A DNA stretch of 64,000 nt from an uncultured Bacteroidota bacterium (lineage in GTDB: Bacteria > Bacteroidota > Bacteroidia > Flavobacteriales_F > PHOS-HE28), in NCBI GenBank assembly GCA_902826215.1, contig CADEDY010000001.1:372001-436000 (forward strand). Direction: 5' to 3'. A program made the position numbers and the translations under genes. Positions 30,143 through 38,744 of the stretch are shown one piece after another; position 1 is the stretch's first letter; each line of letters begins with the position of its first letter. The notes below the pieces were generated by a model. The model searched no databases, was not told the DNA's origin, and worked only from the letters and a program-made list of their open reading frames with translations.

Positions 30143-30150
30143 TACTTTCG
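30143..30150 (+). promoter_or_regulatory. Bacteroidota-type -7 element upstream of gcvH
   Basis: TACTTTCG lies 24 bases before the gcvH ATG and 27 bases after the sprA stop, so gcvH probably has its own promoter. Confidence 0.45.
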
Positions 30151-30174
30151 CACCTTCGCAACCCATCCCCATCC

Positions 30175-30555
30175 ATGAACATCCCCGCAGAACTGCGTTA
30201 CACCAAGGACCATGAATGGGTCCGTATCGAAGGCAACGAAGCCATCATCGGCATCACCGATTTCGCGCAGGGCGAGTTGGGTGACATCGTCTTCATCGAC
30301 ATCGGCAGCGAAGGGCAGGACTTGGCCCACGAGGCGGTGTTCGGCACCGTGGAAGCCGTGAAGACCGTAAGCGACCTCTTCATGCCCGTGAGTGGAACCG
30401 TGACCACCGTGAACCCGGACCTGACCAACGACCCGGCTGCCGTGAACACCGATCCCTACGGCAAAGGCTGGATGGTGAAAGTGACCATGAGCGACGCCAA
30501 AGAGGTGGAAGGTCTCTTGAGCGCGGACCAATACAAGGCACTTCTCGGAGCCTGA
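30175..30555 (+). CDS. gcvH: glycine cleavage system H protein
   Basis: A 126-residue lipoyl carrier that shuttles the aminomethyl group between the P, T and L proteins of glycine cleavage. The lipoylation motif VEAVKTVSD places the modified Lys near residue 63, and the flanking motifs YTKDHEWV and [15 protein letters not shown] are canonical. The start at 30175 matches the family; an upstream frame adds 19 atypical residues. The P and T genes are not in this window. Confidence 0.96.
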   Translation: MNIPAELRYTKDHEWVRIEGNEAIIGITDFAQGELGDIVFIDIGSEGQDLAHEAVFGTVEAVKTVSDLFMPVSGTVTTVNPDLTNDPAAVNTDPYGKGWMVKVTMSDAKEVEGLLSADQYKALLGA

Positions 30556-30565
30556 GCGCGAGCGG

Positions 30566-30958
30566 ATGCCCCGCTTCCTTCTTGCAGCACTGGCCTGGGC
30601 CGTTTGGATCGGCGTGCTATGCCTGACCCCGAGCGACGCGATCCCCAGCTGGGAATGGGCCGACCTGCTCAGTGTGGACAAGATGGTCCATGCCGTGATG
30701 TTCGGTGTACTTACCGCCCTGCTAGCGCGCGGTTTGCGTGATCGGAAGGGCAATGAACGTCCTGACCTGCAACTCCTGTTCCTTGCAGGAGCCGCTTCCG
30801 TAGGGTACGGGGGGCTCATGGAGTTGCTTCAAGGGATCCCCGGAATGGGTCGCCAAGGCGATTGGGTGGACATGACCGCCAATACGGTAGGTGCGGTGTT
30901 GGGTATTTTCTGGACCCGGCGGCGTTGGAACAGGCAACGGCACACAATACATGCCTAG
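30566..30958 (+). CDS. VanZ-family membrane protein
   Basis: A 130-residue protein with about four hydrophobic segments and the VanZ pattern (DKMVHAVMFGVLTALLARG; GLMELLQ; DMTANTVGAVLG). The family is named for a teicoplanin-resistance protein, but in Bacteroidota its role is unknown. It starts 10 bases after gcvH, so the two are likely co-transcribed. Confidence 0.85.
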   Translation: MPRFLLAALAWAVWIGVLCLTPSDAIPSWEWADLLSVDKMVHAVMFGVLTALLARGLRDRKGNERPDLQLLFLAGAASVGYGGLMELLQGIPGMGRQGDWVDMTANTVGAVLGIFWTRRRWNRQRHTIHA

Positions 30959-31015
30959 GATGTTTAGTTTTGAACCTTGAAGCCCGTCGCGGGTACAGCA
31001 GGAAAACAACGCATC

Positions 31016-31678
31016 ATGGAAGCCAAGAAAACAGAAGAGGCGAACCTGGAGAAACGCAAAGGCAGTTTCATGCTTATTGGCGTGCTTACAGCCTTGGCCG
31101 TAACCCTCGTGGCGTTCGAATGGACCGCCTTCGAAGAGAAGAACACGGACATGGGTAAATTGGAGCTGGACTTCTTGGAAGAGGAAGTGATCCCAGCAAG
31201 CGTGACGCCCCCGCCGCCCCCGCCGCCACCTCCAGCACCGACCACCGTTCTCGAGATCGTTGAGGATGAGGTCGTGGTAGAGGAGAAGGAGCAGGTCGAC
31301 CAAGAAGTGAAGGAAGAGACCAAGGTGGTGGTGCAACAGCGTGAGGAAGAGGTGGAGGAGGAGCAGGTCTTCACCATCGTGGAGGACATGCCCACGTTCC
31401 CTGGCGGAGAAGCCGAACTGTTCAAGTACCTCGGCAAGACCATCAAGTACCCACAGATGGCGCAGGACGCATCCATCTCTGGTGTGGTCTATGTCACCTT
31501 CGTGGTCGGCAAGGACGGCAAGATCAGCGATGCCAAAGTGCTTCGTGGTATCGGCGGTGGTTGCGATGAAGAAGCCCTCCGTGTGGTGCGCGCGATGCCA
31601 ACATGGAAACCCGGCAAGCAACGCGGCAAACCGGTTACCGTGCAATACAACCTGCCGATCCGCTTCACCCTCCGGTGA
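31016..31678 (+). CDS. TonB-family energy transducer
   Basis: A 220-residue inner-membrane-anchored protein that transmits proton-motive energy to outer-membrane receptors. An N-terminal helix (about residues 17-35) is followed by a run of nine prolines (about residues 64-72), an acidic E/V-rich spacer, and a C-terminal TonB domain (about residues 128-220, FPGGEAELFKYLGKTIKYP ... GCDEEALRVV ... YNLPIRFTL). The ATG at 31016 is preferred over the upstream in-frame TTG at 30977. A clear terminator follows. Confidence 0.92.
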   Translation: MEAKKTEEANLEKRKGSFMLIGVLTALAVTLVAFEWTAFEEKNTDMGKLELDFLEEEVIPASVTPPPPPPPPPAPTTVLEIVEDEVVVEEKEQVDQEVKEETKVVVQQREEEVEEEQVFTIVEDMPTFPGGEAELFKYLGKTIKYPQMAQDASISGVVYVTFVVGKDGKISDAKVLRGIGGGCDEEALRVVRAMPTWKPGKQRGKPVTVQYNLPIRFTLR

Positions 31679-31702
31679 TCGATCCTCGAATACCAACAGA
31701 AG

Positions 31703-31730
31703 GCCCCGGCAACGGGGCTTTCTTCTTTTT
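31703..31730 (+). terminator. intrinsic terminator after tonB
   Basis: Stem GCCCCG/CGGGGC closed by a GCAA (GNRA-type) tetraloop and followed by TTTCTTCTTTTT, 24 bases after the TonB stop. This is the most canonical intrinsic terminator in the window. Confidence 0.88.
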
Positions 31731-31820
31731 GGGCCATCGGGTCGCGCCGTGTCTTGTTGCACCGCATCGGTATCTTTAGCCACCACCGGATCAGCAGTCA
31801 TTCCTTTCGGTGGTAGGCCC

Positions 31821-32747
31821 ATGGCAACCAAGACCAGTACCACATCGCGTCCCTTGTTCGACCCACGCATGACCCCGACCATCGATCAGGTCGGTATCGA
31901 AGAGCGTGTGGCGCGCATCAAGACGCGCAGCATCAAGAAGGAAACGAAAGTGCAGGGCATGAAGCTCGCGCTGAACATGATCGACCTTACCACCTTGGAA
32001 GGAGCTGATACGCCGAGCAAGGTGAAGCAGCTCTGCTACAAGGGCATGCACCTGCACGACAGTCTACCTGGTCTTCCAACGGTTGCGGCCATCTGCGTGT
32101 ATCCCACCATGGTGAAAGTGGCGAAGAAGGCCCTAGGCGATAGCGGCGTGAAGGTCGCTTCGGTATCAACGGCCTTCCCCAGCGGACAAGCACCCAAGGC
32201 TGTGAAGATCGCCGATACCAAATTCGCCGTGAACGAAGGCGCGGATGAGATCGACATGGTGATAAGCCGTGGGCACTTCCACAGCGGCGACTACAACTTC
32301 GTGTTCGATGAGATCGCCGCGATCAAGGAAGCGTGCGGCTATGCACGCTTGAAGGTGATCCTCGAGACCGGTGAGTTGGGAACGTATGATAAGGTGCGTC
32401 TCGCCAGCGACATCGCCATTGCAGCGGGCGCCGATTTCATCAAGACCAGTACGGGTAAGATCAATCCGGCGGCCACCATGGAAGTGACGCTGGTGATGCT
32501 GCACGCCATCCGCGACCACTACCTCAAGACCGGCGAGATGATCGCCATGAAACCGGCCGGCGGTATTCGCACCAGCAAGCAGGCCCTGCACTATCTCATG
32601 ATGGTCAAGGAAGAGCTCGGCGAGGAATGGCTCAGCAACCACTGGTTCCGTTTCGGCGCCAGCAGCTTGGCGAACGACATCCTTATGCAGTTGCAGAAGG
32701 AAGCCGACGGGCACTACCAGAGCGCGGATTACTTCAGTGTGGATTGA
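31821..32747 (+). CDS. deoC: deoxyribose-phosphate aldolase
   Basis: Cleaves 2-deoxyribose-5-phosphate to acetaldehyde and glyceraldehyde-3-phosphate in deoxynucleoside catabolism. The 308-residue protein contains the TIM-barrel core with the Schiff-base Lys in FIKTSTGK (about residue 208) and the phosphate-binding MKPAGGIRTS region (about residue 249). It carries about 60 extra N-terminal residues, as in the longer DeoC subgroup. The ATG at 31821 begins MATKTSTTSRP; the open frame upstream overlaps tonB and its terminator. A TATCTTTA element at 31771 may be the promoter. Confidence 0.95.
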   Translation: MATKTSTTSRPLFDPRMTPTIDQVGIEERVARIKTRSIKKETKVQGMKLALNMIDLTTLEGADTPSKVKQLCYKGMHLHDSLPGLPTVAAICVYPTMVKVAKKALGDSGVKVASVSTAFPSGQAPKAVKIADTKFAVNEGADEIDMVISRGHFHSGDYNFVFDEIAAIKEACGYARLKVILETGELGTYDKVRLASDIAIAAGADFIKTSTGKINPAATMEVTLVMLHAIRDHYLKTGEMIAMKPAGGIRTSKQALHYLMMVKEELGEEWLSNHWFRFGASSLANDILMQLQKEADGHYQSADYFSVD

Positions 32748-32910
32748 GCTTCAGCGCTTTGGTGCATCGCCTGACGACCCTGATCCGCTGAGCGGTTCCA
32801 GGTGGGTTCAGGTAGAACTGGTGGCCCTGATCCACTTGCCCATTGCGGGTTGAAGAATTCCATGGCCGCCCATCGCGCCGATATTCTACATTCGGCAGGC
32901 GGAAAAAGTC

Positions 32911-34017
32911 ATGAAATCGGATCTGACCGGATCGGGCGGTGCCGTGCTCCCCAGTGGTTCGCACCGCTGGCAGCGCGTGGACATGCTGCGTGGTATCGCC
33001 GTCCTGCTCGTCATCTGCCACCATCATCCGGGCATACCCGTGTTGCAGGCCATCGGGTGGATCGGTGTGGATCTCTTCTTCGTGCTCAGCGGTTTCCTTG
33101 TTTCGGGTCTGGTGTTCGATGAGTACCGGCGCACCCGTTCATTCGCACCGTTCCGTTTCCTCATACGGCGCGGGTTCAAGATCTACCCGTCGTTCTATAC
33201 GCTGATCCTCGTCACCACCATTCTGCTATGGATCACGGATCGAACGGATCCGATCATGAACTACGTGGCCGAACTATTCTTCTTCCAGAACTACCACGAA
33301 GGTTTGTGGATGCACACGTGGTCGCTCGCTGTGGAAGAGCATTTCTACTTCCTACTGGTGATCGTAGCTGGACTTCTCATCAGTTTCAAGGTCGGCCTGC
33401 GTTGGAAAGGCTTCGTGGGCATCTGCATCGGCGTCTTCCTCCTCGTGCTCTTCCTTCGCTGGAATGATTTCCGGATGCTCGCCCCCGGAGAACTTTACCG
33501 CAAGTTCCCAACGCATCTGCGCCTCGATGCTTTGTTGTCCGGTGTGCTATTGGCCGGGTGGCACCGCTTCCGCCACGCCTCTTTCCAAGCGTCCTTCGGC
33601 GGTCGCATGTACGTGCCGCTGATCCTTCTAACTGGCTTTCTTGCCTTCGTCAAGATCTCGCAAAGCGTGGATGCCATCGGCTATGTCTATGGCCTCACGG
33701 CGGCCTACCTCGCATCCATGGTCGCCGTTGGTTTGTGCGTTGGCCAAGGAGCATCGGGCGAAGTGCGCGGGCTATGGACATGGCTCGTGCGGCCGATAGC
33801 GTGGGTGGGCCGGATATCCTATAACACCTACCTCTGGCACCTCTTGGTGATCCTGATCGTGGAGCAGCTCTTCGAACGGATCGGGACGCACGGCAGCTTC
33901 ATGGAGTTCGCGACGGTCGTCGGCAGCGCTGTGCTGGTCGGAGTCGTAGCCACCAAGGCCATCGAACAACCGTTCCTTCGCATGCGCGAACGTATGTTCC
34001 CTGCGAAGAGCAGATAG
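32911..34017 (+). CDS. acyltransferase-3 family membrane protein (OafA/YrhL-like)
   Basis: A 368-residue inner-membrane protein with about ten hydrophobic segments. It shows the family signatures: RVDMLRGIAVLLVICHHH near the N-terminus with the catalytic His, WIGVDLFFVLSGFLVS, and HTWSLAVEEHFYF. It should O-acetylate or acylate a carbohydrate of the envelope. A TACATTCG element (32887-32894) 16 bases before the ATG fits the local promoter type. Confidence 0.9.
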   Translation: MKSDLTGSGGAVLPSGSHRWQRVDMLRGIAVLLVICHHHPGIPVLQAIGWIGVDLFFVLSGFLVSGLVFDEYRRTRSFAPFRFLIRRGFKIYPSFYTLILVTTILLWITDRTDPIMNYVAELFFFQNYHEGLWMHTWSLAVEEHFYFLLVIVAGLLISFKVGLRWKGFVGICIGVFLLVLFLRWNDFRMLAPGELYRKFPTHLRLDALLSGVLLAGWHRFRHASFQASFGGRMYVPLILLTGFLAFVKISQSVDAIGYVYGLTAAYLASMVAVGLCVGQGASGEVRGLWTWLVRPIAWVGRISYNTYLWHLLVILIVEQLFERIGTHGSFMEFATVVGSAVLVGVVATKAIEQPFLRMRERMFPAKSR

Positions 34018-34094
34018 GAAATAGTGGACTTGAACACGCTAGGCTACCGTGCACGAACTTCGACCCCGCACGATCTGAAAAGGAACCGACACCC

Positions 34095-34583
34095 ATGAGC
34101 GACCAACAAGGACTATTCGTGAAAATGGCGCTCGACGCCTGGAACAACGAGATCAAATTCACCAACGCGCTGCTGGACAAGCTCACCGATGAACAGTTCA
34201 TGCACGAGGTAGCGCCAACGCGGAACCGGGGCATCTACCTGCTCGGCCACTTGACCGCCGTGCACGATCGCTTACTGCCCTTATTGCGCTTTCAGGATGT
34301 CATGTATCCAGACCTGAGCAAGCCGTTCCTTGACGAAGCCGACAAGGCCGTGGCGGACCTGCCGTCGGTAGTACAGCTCCGTGAACAGTGGAAGGCGGTG
34401 AACACCACCTTGACCGACCACATGGGGCGGCTTCCGGCGGCGGATTGGTTCACGCGACACGCCAGTATTTCCGAAGAGGACTTCGCGAAGGAGCCGCACC
34501 GCAATCGGTTGAACGTGGTGCTCAGTCGCACGAGCCACTTGGCCAATCACCGCGGGCAGTTGGTGTTGTTGACCCTGCGGTAG
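34095..34583 (+). CDS. DinB-family protein
   Basis: A 162-residue four-helix-bundle protein of the DinB/YfiT superfamily, whose members are metal-dependent thiol transferases or hydrolases. The metal-binding His pattern is present: His in the GHLTAVHDRLL helix (about residue 55) and in SHLANHRGQL near the C-terminus (about residue 150). The substrate is unknown. Monocistronic by appearance. Confidence 0.85.
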   Translation: MSDQQGLFVKMALDAWNNEIKFTNALLDKLTDEQFMHEVAPTRNRGIYLLGHLTAVHDRLLPLLRFQDVMYPDLSKPFLDEADKAVADLPSVVQLREQWKAVNTTLTDHMGRLPAADWFTRHASISEEDFAKEPHRNRLNVVLSRTSHLANHRGQLVLLTLR

Positions 34584-34646
34584 GCAGGCCCCATGGTGAC
34601 AACCAACGGTGATGCGGGATCGACGTCCGTAGCCGAACTTTGGTGC

Positions 34647-35540
34647 ATGATGACCATGTCTTTCCGTCCCCTGCGAGCTTTAGTACTTCTACTGTGTTGT
34701 TTCCCGGCCATGGCTGCACTGGCCCAGGATCCTCGTGGCGCTTGCTCCATCATATTGCTTTCCGATGAAAGCACACTGGGCCAGGCCTGGTGTCTGGAAA
34801 CACCCGTTGCCACCATCGAACCCATCGTGTGGTTGGTGGAGGGCACTGGCGTGCAGGTGGTCTATCTACCGCTTGGTGTTACCGCCGTGCTGTCCAACGA
34901 TACCCTGACCGTCTCCGGAACCATAGCTGAGGAAGGGATCCACTTCGCGCAGATCACGACAAGCGAAGGCTGTACTTCGGTAAATATGTACATGGGCATG
35001 TCCGTGATCGTGGAACCGGAATTCTCGTGCGAAGTGGAAGGGCAGGACGTGATCCTGCATTGGCCCGGCATGCACTCGCTGATGGAGTACGGAGACGAGA
35101 TCTTTTTGGACTGCTCTACACCGGATGGGTTCTTCGATCTGCAGGTCCTGTTCCTGCCTTGTCCCGACTCCTTGGTCTGGAGCGGACTTCCCGTGAATAC
35201 CGAGTTGACCTTCGGGCTGCACGGCAGTGGACTGCCCTATTGTTTCCCCGGCTCTTACACCTCCACCTGCACTATCATCAGCACGGACGTGATCGATCAC
35301 GAACAAGATGACCTGGTGGTGCGTGCCATACGGCGCGGCGAAACGCTCGAACTCTCAGCACCCGTTTCGTTGAGCGACGTGCGCATCTATGACATGCTCG
35401 GGGGCCTTGTCGCCTCGCAAAGCGTGAACGCACGCACGGCCAACATCCCGATCACTTCATTGACTTCTGGAGCCTTCCTGCTGCGCGTGGTCGGTGCAGA
35501 TGGGCGGGTTTCGGTGCAGCGCTTCATCAAGGAACGATGA
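34647..35540 (+). CDS. secreted T9SS cargo protein (tandem paralogue 1)
   Basis: A 297-residue secreted protein with a signal peptide (SFRPLRALVLLLCCFPAMAALAQ), an N-terminal Ig/cadherin-like beta region (GVTAVLSNDTLTVSGTI), several Cys, and a C-terminal T9SS sorting domain (VRIYDMLGGLVASQSV ... FIKER). It is paralogous to the next gene along its whole length (shared GxCSI, GVTA-L-DTLTxxGTI, TCTIIS and C-terminal block) and overlaps it by ATGA. The ligand or role is unknown. Starts at 34647, 34650 or 34656 are all possible. Confidence 0.82.
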   Translation: MMTMSFRPLRALVLLLCCFPAMAALAQDPRGACSIILLSDESTLGQAWCLETPVATIEPIVWLVEGTGVQVVYLPLGVTAVLSNDTLTVSGTIAEEGIHFAQITTSEGCTSVNMYMGMSVIVEPEFSCEVEGQDVILHWPGMHSLMEYGDEIFLDCSTPDGFFDLQVLFLPCPDSLVWSGLPVNTELTFGLHGSGLPYCFPGSYTSTCTIISTDVIDHEQDDLVVRAIRRGETLELSAPVSLSDVRIYDMLGGLVASQSVNARTANIPITSLTSGAFLLRVVGADGRVSVQRFIKER

Positions 35541-36409
35541 TCATGAAACAGCTCTTCCCCATCTTTTTCATACTGCCTCTTTTCGTCTGTGCGCAAGGTC
35601 CAAGAGGTGGCTGCTCCATCACTCTGGTCTCTGCAGAGGCGACCACTCAGCAGGGCTTCTGCGTAACGCCGGTCAACGTCACCATCGAGCCGGTCGTTTA
35701 CGCGATCCAAGGAACTGGCTTCCAGATCGAACCCCTTCCACCTGGCGTCACTGCAACGCTCGTGGACGATACGCTCACCATCGCCGGTACCATCACCACA
35801 CCCGGTGTCTGGTCGCCGGATTTTTCCGTGAGCGAGGGATGCTGGGACTTCGGTCCATACATCGCCGTATCGCAGATCGTCGATCCCGGACTGACCTGCA
35901 CGGTGGTGGGGGATAGCATCACGGTGAGTTGGCCGGGCTTGGAGGCACCGGCGCAGTACGATGGCACCATGTTCCTGTTCTGGACGGACGGCGAGGACCT
36001 TGTTGGCGATATGGTGTTCTTCCTACCCTGTCCCTGGTCCGTCAATGTGGGCGGCCTGCCAACGAACACGCCGATCACATTCTATCTATCCCTGGTAAGT
36101 GGTAACCCGAACTGCTTCAACGGGGATTACGAGACCACCTGCACCATCATAAGTGCAGGCATCGGCGATGCCGAAGAGGATGCTCTTGACGTGCGCGCGG
36201 TGCCGCGTGGTGATGTGCTTGAACTATCCGCTCCTGTGGGGTTGAACGATGTGCGCATCTACGACATGCTCGGCTCACTGAAACTGTCACCAGTGGTGAA
36301 TGCGAACACCGCGCGTATTCCGATCAACGCCTTGCCGACGGGGAGCTACCTGGTCAGGGTGGTCGGTGCCGACGATCGGGTAGCGGTGCAGCGCTTCATC
36401 AAGGAGTGA
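35537..36409 (+). CDS. secreted T9SS cargo protein (tandem paralogue 2)
   Basis: A 290-residue secreted protein and tandem duplicate of the upstream gene. Signal peptide (KQLFPIFFILPLFVCAQ), beta-rich repeats and a T9SS C-terminal domain (VRIYDMLGSLKLSPVV ... FIKE). The ATGA overlap shows coupled translation, and a strong terminator follows. The divergence between the pair suggests an old duplication with both copies retained. Confidence 0.82.
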   Translation: MIMKQLFPIFFILPLFVCAQGPRGGCSITLVSAEATTQQGFCVTPVNVTIEPVVYAIQGTGFQIEPLPPGVTATLVDDTLTIAGTITTPGVWSPDFSVSEGCWDFGPYIAVSQIVDPGLTCTVVGDSITVSWPGLEAPAQYDGTMFLFWTDGEDLVGDMVFFLPCPWSVNVGGLPTNTPITFYLSLVSGNPNCFNGDYETTCTIISAGIGDAEEDALDVRAVPRGDVLELSAPVGLNDVRIYDMLGSLKLSPVVNANTARIPINALPTGSYLVRVVGADDRVAVQRFIKE

Positions 36410-36418
36410 TCACCACGA

Positions 36419-36453
36419 ACGGCAACGGCGGGGTGGAGCCCCGCCGTCGCCGT
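36419..36453. terminator. bidirectional terminator between convergent genes
   Basis: CGGCGGGG and CCCCGCCG around a five-base loop (TGGAG), extended by an outer ACGGC/GCCGT pair. It sits 10 bases after the plus-strand stop at 36409 and 16 bases beyond the minus-strand stop at 36469, so it can serve both. Confidence 0.75.
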
Positions 36454-36468
36454 CCGATCGTTGTCCGA

Positions 36469-37029
36469 TCACTTCTTTGCCGGACCGCCCATCATGCCGA
36501 GCTGCTCCATCATCTTCATCTCTTCGATGTATCCCCAGTGCTCCACGATCTTCCCATTCTCGAACCGGAGGATGTCCACACAGCTCACATCCACCGGCAG
36601 GTTGGTGGCAGGCATGCCTTCCATCATAGCGCCGGTGTTCTTTCCCTTCCAGCGGTAATGGGCGATGACCCGGTCGCTCTCGGCCGTTAGGTGCTGGTCC
36701 TCCGCCTTGCTTTCGGTGAAGGCCGAGGTGGATCTGGCGATCATGTCCTTCAGCTGCTGGATGCCGGTGGAGCTGACGCCCGGCATGGACATGTGGGTCG
36801 TGAAGTTCTCGGCCACGATCTCTTCGAGGTCATCGGTCTTTCCGGTCCACCAAGCGTCGAGGAAGCGCTGGGTCGCCTGCTTCATCTGGTCCGTGGCCGC
36901 CTTGTTGGCACTGTCGGCCGCGTGAATGGCGGCGTGTTCGGTCATCATCTTATCATGCTCCGGGCTGGAGCTACCTCCGCAAGCGACGAGCGCCGCCAGC
37001 GGGAAAGCGAGGAAAGCGTATTTCATCAT
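36469..37029 (-). CDS. SnoaL/NTF2-like lipoprotein
   Basis: A 186-residue lipoprotein (lipobox LVAC, Cys about residue 17) with an NTF2-like fold of the ester-cyclase/SnoaL group (RFLDAWWTGKTDDLEEIVAENFTTH ... VDILRFENGKIVEHWGYIEEM). Such domains bind small ligands or act as cyclases or isomerases; no substrate can be named. Starts at 37029 and 37026 are both ATG. A CGAAGATA sequence at 37057-37064 reads TATCTTCG on this strand and fits the local -7 element. The longer open frame upstream is the shadow of the aldehyde dehydrogenase gene. Confidence 0.82.
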   Translation of the reverse strand: MMKYAFLAFPLAALVACGGSSSPEHDKMMTEHAAIHAADSANKAATDQMKQATQRFLDAWWTGKTDDLEEIVAENFTTHMSMPGVSSTGIQQLKDMIARSTSAFTESKAEDQHLTAESDRVIAHYRWKGKNTGAMMEGMPATNLPVDVSCVDILRFENGKIVEHWGYIEEMKMMEQLGMMGGPAKK

Positions 37030-37131
37030 GGAATTGGGGAATTGGTGAACGTGGCCCGAAGATATTTGGACGCCGCGGATCGGCAAGAGTCTGCGTGCTG
37101 AGCCGATCGCGGTGTACGCTGCGCGGCCTGC

Positions 37132-37139
37132 TATCTTCG
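37132..37139 (+). promoter_or_regulatory. -7 element four bases before the aldehyde dehydrogenase start
   Basis: TATCTTCG lies only four bases before the ATG at 37144, so transcription would begin at or next to the start codon. Confidence 0.45.
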
Positions 37140-37143
37140 CTCC

Positions 37144-38607
37144 ATGGCCACCAAGACCAAGAAGCAAGCTTTCGACTGGCAGCTCGCCCCAGCCCCCGAA
37201 TCCAAGGACCACTTCACCCTCAAGAGTGAATACGACCTCTTCATCGGCGGCAAATGGGTCAAGCCCAAGAGCGGGAAGTACTTCGACACCATCAACCCCG
37301 CCAACGAGCAGAAGATCGCGCGCATCGCCGAGGCCAACCAAGCCGATGTGGACGCTGCCGTGAAAGCCGCGCGCAAGGCCTACGACAATGTGTGGAGCAA
37401 GATGCCCGCGGCCGAGCGCGCCAAGTACATCTACCGCATCGCGCGCCTGCTGCAGGAGAAGGCCCGCCAGTTCGCCGTGGTCGAAAGCATGGACGGCGGT
37501 AAGGCCATTCGTGAAAGTCGCGATGTGGACGTGCCCCTCGCCGCCGCGCACTTCTTCTACTACGCCGGTTGGGCCGACAAGCTCGGCTACGCCTTCCCCG
37601 GAAAAACACCCAGCGCATTGGGCGTCGCCGGGCAGATCATCCCGTGGAACTTCCCGCTGCTCATGGCCGCGTGGAAGATCGCGCCCGCGCTCGCCTGCGG
37701 CAACACCGTGGTGCTGAAACCCGCCGAGACCACACCGCTCACCTCCCTGCTGCTCGCCGAGCTCATCCAGGAAGCCGAACTGCCCGATGGCGTCGTGAAC
37801 ATAATTACCGGTGCGGGGGCCACGGGCGCGGCGCTCGTCAACCATCCGGGCATCGACAAGATCGCCTTCACCGGCAGCACCGGCGTGGGCAAGCTCATCC
37901 AGAAGAGCATCGCAGGCACCGGCAAAAAGGCCACGCTCGAACTCGGCGGCAAAGCGGCCAACATCATCTTCGCCGACGCCACCATCGACCAGGCCGTCGA
38001 AGGCATCATCAACGGCATCTACTTCAACCAGGGCCACGTGTGCTGCGCCGGCAGCCGCCTCTTCGTGGAGGAAGGTGTGCACGACGAAGTGATCCGCAAG
38101 CTCAAGCACCGCATGCGCTCCCTCGTCGTGGGCGATCCGCTCGACAAGAACACGGACATCGGCGCCATCAACAGCAAGGAGCAGCTCGGCACCATCAACA
38201 AATACCTCAAGGTGGGCGTGGCCGATGGCGCGGAGATGTACCAGCCCGCCTGCGAGCTTCCCAGCAAAGGCTTCTGGTGCCGCCCCACGCTCTTCCTCAA
38301 CGTAGCGCAGAGCGCGCGCATCGCGCAGGAGGAGATCTTCGGCCCCGTGCTCGCCGTGCAGACCTTCCGCACCGTGGACGAGGTGATCCAGAAAGCCAAC
38401 AACACGCTCTACGGCCTCAGCGCCGGCGTGTGGACGGACAAGGGCAGCAAGATCTTCAACCTCACCAGCAAATTGCGCGCGGGCGTCATCTGGGCCAACA
38501 CCTACAACAAGTTCGATCCCACCTCACCCTTCGGCGGCTACAAGGAAAGCGGCTACGGCCGCGAAGGCGGCTTGCACGGCTTGAGCGCGTACTTGAATTT
38601 GAGTTGA
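37144..38607 (+). CDS. aldehyde dehydrogenase (NAD(P)-dependent), full length
   Basis: A 487-residue ALDH-superfamily enzyme oxidising an aldehyde to its acid. It contains IIPWNFPLLMAAWKIAPAL in the cofactor region, the FTGSTGVGK loop, the general base Glu in LELGGKAAN (about residue 263) and the nucleophile Cys in GHVCCAGSR (about residue 300). Length is normal. A second, truncated ALDH without these catalytic residues lies at 57014-57976; in some Bacteroidota I recall such a short paralogue next to a full one, but here they are 18 kb apart. Confidence 0.95.
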   Translation: MATKTKKQAFDWQLAPAPESKDHFTLKSEYDLFIGGKWVKPKSGKYFDTINPANEQKIARIAEANQADVDAAVKAARKAYDNVWSKMPAAERAKYIYRIARLLQEKARQFAVVESMDGGKAIRESRDVDVPLAAAHFFYYAGWADKLGYAFPGKTPSALGVAGQIIPWNFPLLMAAWKIAPALACGNTVVLKPAETTPLTSLLLAELIQEAELPDGVVNIITGAGATGAALVNHPGIDKIAFTGSTGVGKLIQKSIAGTGKKATLELGGKAANIIFADATIDQAVEGIINGIYFNQGHVCCAGSRLFVEEGVHDEVIRKLKHRMRSLVVGDPLDKNTDIGAINSKEQLGTINKYLKVGVADGAEMYQPACELPSKGFWCRPTLFLNVAQSARIAQEEIFGPVLAVQTFRTVDEVIQKANNTLYGLSAGVWTDKGSKIFNLTSKLRAGVIWANTYNKFDPTSPFGGYKESGYGREGGLHGLSAYLNLS

Positions 38608-38614
38608 GTGGTTT

Positions 38615-38722
38615 GGGCGTGCCCCCTCGCAAAGCCTCGGGGTCCGGCTTTCCGCTGCAAGTCCGCACTCGTCGTTCCTCCTCGCTTGCGGGCTTTCCGC
38701 TGCAATCCGTCACGCGAAGCGG
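38615..38722. repeat. REP-like intergenic element
   Basis: A non-coding stretch after the ALDH gene with a short palindrome (GGGCGTGCCCC) and two related units around GGCTTTCCGCTGCAA (38646 and 38691). From memory this GGGCGTGCCCC / GGCTTTCCGCT arrangement is an interspersed element in many Bacteroidota genomes; I cannot check its copy number here. It marks the left border of the accessory region. Confidence 0.55.
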
Positions 38723-38744
38723 CTCATGACAGCGATGCCATGCG

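Noticed and set aside
31341-31820. Upstream 160 codons of the open frame leading into deoC
   Set aside because: They overlap tonB in another frame and cross a canonical terminator; DeoC begins naturally at 31821.
37030-38109. N-terminal extension of the SnoaL-like lipoprotein frame to 38109
   Set aside because: It runs antisense through the aldehyde dehydrogenase gene, and a perfect lipoprotein signal begins at 37029.
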